Below, piece after piece: positions 36,801-39,102 of a stretch of 39,102 nucleotides of DNA. The translations under genes and the position numbers were made by a program. The DNA comes from a cf. Phormidesmis sp. LEGE 11477 (lineage in GTDB: Bacteria > Cyanobacteriota > Cyanobacteriia > Phormidesmidales > Phormidesmidaceae), in assembly GCF_015207105.1 (NCBI RefSeq), contig NZ_JADEXO010000050.1:1-39102 (forward strand), written 5' to 3'. The notes below the pieces were generated by a model that did no database searches, was not told the DNA's origin, and was given only the letters and a program-made list of their open reading frames with translations. Within the stretch, counting starts at the first letter, position 1, and the number at the start of each line of letters is the position of its first letter.

Positions 36801-37571
36801 GCGAGTGTGATCAAATCTAAGAGCATTCTTCTTGTCGTCAGATTTGACGTCGTCGTTGGTGAATCTGACACGGTTACCAGCAATCTCGGTGATAGTAAGC
36901 TCTTCATCGCCAAAGCGGCTATTGTTTTCATGAGAGCCAAATCGATTGTATCGAGTACCGCCGAGGACAAGCTTATCACCGACACGCCAGCCCTTGGGAA
37001 CACCGTCTAATTCCAGGTAGCGATCGCCCGCCTCGGCATCTTCCTTTAAAGCAATAAAATCAGTTTTATCCGCGCCAAATATTTCGACATGACCATGGCT
37101 TACAACGCCCCGACTAAGTTGAGTAGGATCCCACTTAGTATCGATCTTGCCTTCTCCGGCAATTACGATTGAGGCAGTCTTATTAGACTGGATTGGATTG
37201 TTTTTGGTACCAATGCTAAGCGTACCACTGGGCATGTTGATTAACGTATCAACCACCATTTTGGTATCTGCGTTCCTAGCAAACGTGAGCGTACCGTCTA
37301 CACGTACCGTCTTAAGCTGAACATCGCTTTCTTTGTCATAGGTGACTTTAACACCATCAGCAATCATGACATTAGCGTTGTTGTCTGGCACTTTCTTTCC
37401 AGCCCATGTATTAGGGCTGAACCAGGAACCACTTCTCACTGCTTTGTGAGTCACTGCAGACTCAGGCACTAAGCTCATGAGAGAAGCATGGCCAGCCATC
37501 TGATGATTATTGGAGTGACCTGCACCTTGAGTATGCATGCCGCCTGACATGTTTTGAGCGTTCATATTCAT
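33885..37571 (-). CDS. G8 domain / beta-helix (CEMIP-TMEM2-like) - PKD - LamG protein
   Basis: From ATG 37571 (AGGAAACAGGAA upstream; TTG 37595 would add eight residues) the protein has 1228 residues. The N-terminus is rich in Met and His (MNMNAQNMSGGMHTQG, HSNNHQMAGH). A G8 domain follows (SWFSPNTWAGKKVP, VDGTLTFA). A parallel beta-helix (about 160-640) includes GRYSLHFHRTG, close to GRYPIHFH of animal CEMIP/TMEM2. Next are a PKD domain (YGWDFDGDGELDRFG, about 665-750), two RRRR clusters, a possible carbohydrate-binding beta-sandwich and a C-terminal LamG domain (LVAQFSFDEGKG, VSVWFKADE, IDEVSVFNRAL). No Sec signal is seen. It may bind or cut an extracellular polysaccharide; this is inferred from the family. 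Confidence 0.88.
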   Translation of the reverse strand: MNMNAQNMSGGMHTQGAGHSNNHQMAGHASLMSLVPESAVTHKAVRSGSWFSPNTWAGKKVPDNNANVMIADGVKVTYDKESDVQLKTVRVDGTLTFARNADTKMVVDTLINMPSGTLSIGTKNNPIQSNKTASIVIAGEGKIDTKWDPTQLSRGVVSHGHVEIFGADKTDFIALKEDAEAGDRYLELDGVPKGWRVGDKLVLGGTRYNRFGSHENNSRFGDEELTITEIAGNRVRFTNDDVKSDDKKNALRFDHTRPDIPEKDRIKLYVANVTRNVTFESKDSKDLPIDQRGHVMFMHNPDISVNNAGFYNLGRSDKSKIVDDPKENMDGSPGKGKNPRGRYSLHFHRTGADDINGQAAVANGNAIVDSPGWGIVHHDSYANLSDNVVFDVAGTGIAAESGNELGTWKNNLTIKTTGPGRNIRSREVQRREDKYDFGFNGEGYWVQGAAQVVMEDNVAISAHDAGITLFGDGQGNEVRDVGTILLKNLPERIQALFPENKEKVDITDVPLNKLSGFQSYNTDVGIRVWSQLANFDGQMELDNRAPNAMHSGRATIDDFTVWKARTQGINTDYSSNIDFVDGLIVGDVENPSGDGIVHNHATNGLRYIDLTVRGFGEGYNPQFPDVEKNGIVTTSIEDSVFGNNRFNLAETGEFKRSKYALDDYPTLLKIDNTEFEISKRNNRLPVPKFSGTTVGGLSATFDASKSYDSDKVEYPGPSQGIASYGWDFDGDGELDRFGRKVTHHFEQAGEHEVSLRVLDSQGATQTLTQTVEVGRTAYTNPFKDGDIDQKTKLNGSRRRRLSSLAAGDGWKGTDYVRVGNGSIELANTRRRRAGLGQVVQDDGLHKGKQTLSFGLKNIEGSRDKVRRNKVTVQLWGVNGQFDGLLSEGSGPTQAGTIPMTRKLLFGKTYGGSDGFFNFKDFEETVDLGNGYQHLVARVKTDRTSDRGDSVALSYFELDAEGAPQGILPITKTDSVTAPTVPDPQTPKDPNSDLAKLRRSPSLVAQFSFDEGKGPSTNDIGSAGTRHRGLLKGDSIWARGLEGDGIAFSGNGDVRVADSRSINLGIHQERTVSVWFKADEISNNSGKQVIYEEGGKLRGLNIYLDKDRLFVGGWNDPRRESGWSGTWLKTDNVSEDTWHHVSLVLDGDSKLKPNSLRGYLDGEQFGVGSASQLWSHTGGVGIGGVAGSSRFHDGRRQGGGLTGLIDEVSVFNRALNPDQIDTLADSSFL

Positions 37572-37797
37572 AGAGATTTCCTGTTTCCTTACCAATGTTT
37601 AGACATCGGAGATGCAACCTAGAAAAGACGTAAAAACTTTGAAAGGTAAAAGCTGTGATGAGATGTTATGTGAAGAGATTGTGAAGGCATCAGCACTGGT
37701 TAAACCTAATTCATCTTAAAAGCTTCATCTACCGTGATACCACCCACGTAGAAACCGCATTATCATTGGGGATCCGTAGTAATAGATAGCTACTTAC

Positions 37798-37835
37798 AGG
37801 AATAGAATCAGGAATAGAATTGCAAGAATAGAAAT
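37798..37835. repeat. 12-bp AGGAATAGAATC tandem repeat, about three units
   Basis: AGGAATAGAATC (37798-37809) and AGGAATAGAATT (37810-37821) are followed by a diverged GCAAGAATAGAAAT. It lies about 230 bp upstream of the G8 start codon. Confidence 0.8.
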
Positions 37836-38440
37836 CTACCGGAAACTCCTGTCTATTAAGAGTATTGCTAGCCAGCTACGGAAAGCCACCACTGCCATTC
37901 GTCAGTGGAAGTTAAACCGGAAGTTTTGACAAAATTAATAGAGATTCAACCGAGGGTAGATGAAAGTAAATAGATGGAGATATGACGGGAAGAAAGCGCT
38001 TCAAACCTAATAGCTTGCTAGCTTCTTAGTGACGTGCTTATACTGTCTGTCCTCTGCTCACACTGCCCTCTAGTGACAGCTTCTGCATTTGATAAAAAGG
38101 ACCAACGTTTGCTCTTTCAGGAAGTTTCGAGTGTCTCTTTATCAGCAGAGACCAGCTGAATCCACACATAGGTCCACGCGAGTAGGAGATACCGCCGCCA
38201 GGGACATGCCCCTGCCAACGCCCAATGCCAGTACATGGTAACGCTGTGAAGAAGATTGTCTGAGTAGAAAAACTGAACTATCTCAGCCTTTTGTTGGTTC
38301 TATTACGACTATTGGATTACGTATTGACACCTAACAATAAACCCCCAATCAAAAAATATGTCAACTCTAGATTCGTAATTCAGCATCGATCAATTGCGTA
38401 AACTGACTTCAGCAGGCGAAAACTAAGTCTACCGAAGTTT

Positions 38441-38491
38441 TCAAACATTCGCTGATTGCGTACCAGATCGAATGCCAGGTCGAATGTTTGA
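38441..38491. promoter_or_regulatory. 11-bp inverted repeat, possible operator
   Basis: TCAAACATTCG (38441-38451) and CGAATGTTTGA (38481-38491) are perfect inverted copies separated by 29 bp. The spacer also has a half-site (ATCGAATG at 38467-38474). The layout could be a binding site for a dimeric regulator or a loop structure; it lies 400 bp before the DUF4336 start. Confidence 0.4.
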
Positions 38492-38729
38492 GTGACATAG
38501 GATAAAGTCAGATTGAATACAATCTTGTGGAAGCATAGGGATTGCCTCTAGTGACGAACGTGATGCGTATTCTGAAAAGTATTTTTATTGAGTAATTAAA
38601 TTTAGGCTGGTGTAGAAAAGCACATGGCTTTTGGAGTCCAATTACGAATTTACGGATTTATCTTTATGTGGATAGCCGTACGCAACCAATAAAAAATTCG
38701 TCACATGGTGCTATTGCTTTAATCTATCT

Positions 38730-38758
38730 ATTCAGTTTCAAAACTTTGGGGTTATAAG
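38730..38758 (+). promoter_or_regulatory. Possible promoter of the DUF4336 gene
   Basis: TATAAG at 38753-38758 is a fair -10 box; the -35 region (TTCAGT, 38731-38736, 16 bp spacing) is poor. It lies about 130 bp upstream of the start codon at 38891. Confidence 0.3.
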
Positions 38759-38890
38759 ATAAGGTGCGATCGCACTCCTAGAATTATTAGCCATGTCAAC
38801 AGACTATCTGTCAATATGTCCACCACGAGCAACTATCTATTCCATTATTCAATCAGTTGAGTTGTCGGGCGCTAGGCAGAATCAGAAGCT

Positions 38891-39102
38891 ATGACATTAC
38901 GAGAGTTAGACGTCGATCTTTGGGTAGCTGAGCAACCGCTACGCTATATGGGGCTAAACGTAGGAACGCGGATGACGGTGGTGCGTAGCCAATCTAAAGG
39001 AGAACTGCCAAACTCTCTTCTTACGATTGTCTCCCCGATTGAACTCAGCAATTCTCTTCAAACCCAGCTCGATCAGCTCGGCACTGTCACTAATCTCATA
39101 GC
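38891..39102 (+). CDS. DUF4336 domain protein, 5' part
   Basis: The frame runs from ATG 38891 to the window end (70 codons) without a stop. The start MTLRELDVDLWVAEQPLRYMG, LNVGTRMTVVR and LLTIVSPIEL match the N-terminus of DUF4336 proteins, which are common in cyanobacteria and have a metallo-beta-lactamase-like look. The metal-binding histidines would lie beyond the window. Function is unknown and there is no clear tie to the polysaccharide genes. Confidence 0.85.
   Translation, partial: MTLRELDVDLWVAEQPLRYMGLNVGTRMTVVRSQSKGELPNSLLTIVSPIELSNSLQTQLDQLGTVTNLI

Larger units (their letters stand above)
37572..38890. other. Gene-free region between the G8 gene and DUF4336 gene
   Basis: This 1.3-kb divergent region has no credible gene. 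It contains a 12-bp degenerate tandem repeat (37798-37835), an 11-bp inverted repeat (38441-38491), a GCGATCGC octamer near 38765 and one promoter-like TATAAG (38753). The long size suggests more than simple promoters, but I see no tRNA or conserved RNA. Confidence 0.55.

Noticed and set aside
1-39102. Insertion sequences, phage genes, tRNA or rRNA genes
   Set aside because: No transposase, integrase or phage motifs and no tRNA/rRNA-like sequence were recognised by eye; a tRNAscan/Infernal run would settle the RNA part.

Overview
The window reads as chromosomal DNA of a cyanobacterium. The supports are the many copies of the octamer GCGATCGC (HIP1) inside genes (for example near 300, 3331, 5838, 9047, 11371 and 38765), a cyanoexosortase A gene with its two usual partner genes, an HpsJ-like protein and a DUF4336 gene. 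The moderate base composition and the large secreted repeat proteins fit a filamentous, possibly Leptolyngbya-like lineage, but the genus is a guess.

Layout. (1) 1-2927: the 3' part of a very large extracellular protein (ASPIC/UnbV end, two Big_9+LamG units in tandem, DGSDVGL repeats). (2) 3050-10063: a same-strand run of six genes for exopolysaccharide synthesis: sulfotransferase, GT2, GT4, sulfotransferase, Wzy-like polymerase/ligase, GT4. (3) 10970-17578: two paralogous extracellular proteins that share a domain present three times in each and that I cannot name, plus Big_9 repeats, separated by 1.5 kb of non-coding DNA with short tandem repeats and a conserved upstream block. (4) 17713-28300: a mosaic of orientations with three more sulfotransferases, four more glycosyltransferases and a CRTAC1-like FG-GAP/ASPIC protein. 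(5) 28376-31710: a minus-strand cyanoexosortase A operon with its own PEP-CTERM substrate, divergent from (6) a Wza-type outer-membrane export gene at 32383-33618. (7) 33885-37571: a G8/beta-helix/PKD/LamG giant related to animal CEMIP/TMEM2. (8) 38891 to the end: the start of a DUF4336 gene.

How it may work together. Seven glycosyltransferases and five PAPS-type sulfotransferases, a Wzy-like membrane protein and a Wza-like export protein suggest a Wzy-dependent, heavily sulfated exopolysaccharide, in the style of the synechan (xss) cluster of Synechocystis. No Wzx flippase, Wzc co-polymerase or priming transferase is visible here, so the locus probably extends beyond the window or uses genes elsewhere. 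The large secreted beta-sandwich proteins, the exosortase-processed protein and the G8 protein would then be the protein part of the same extracellular matrix. That link is inferred from gene neighbourhood.

The observations I consider least explained are the paired proteins with the triplicated domain and their shared upstream block, the prokaryotic CEMIP-like protein beside sulfated-glycan genes, and a perfect 20-bp hairpin between the export gene and the G8 gene.
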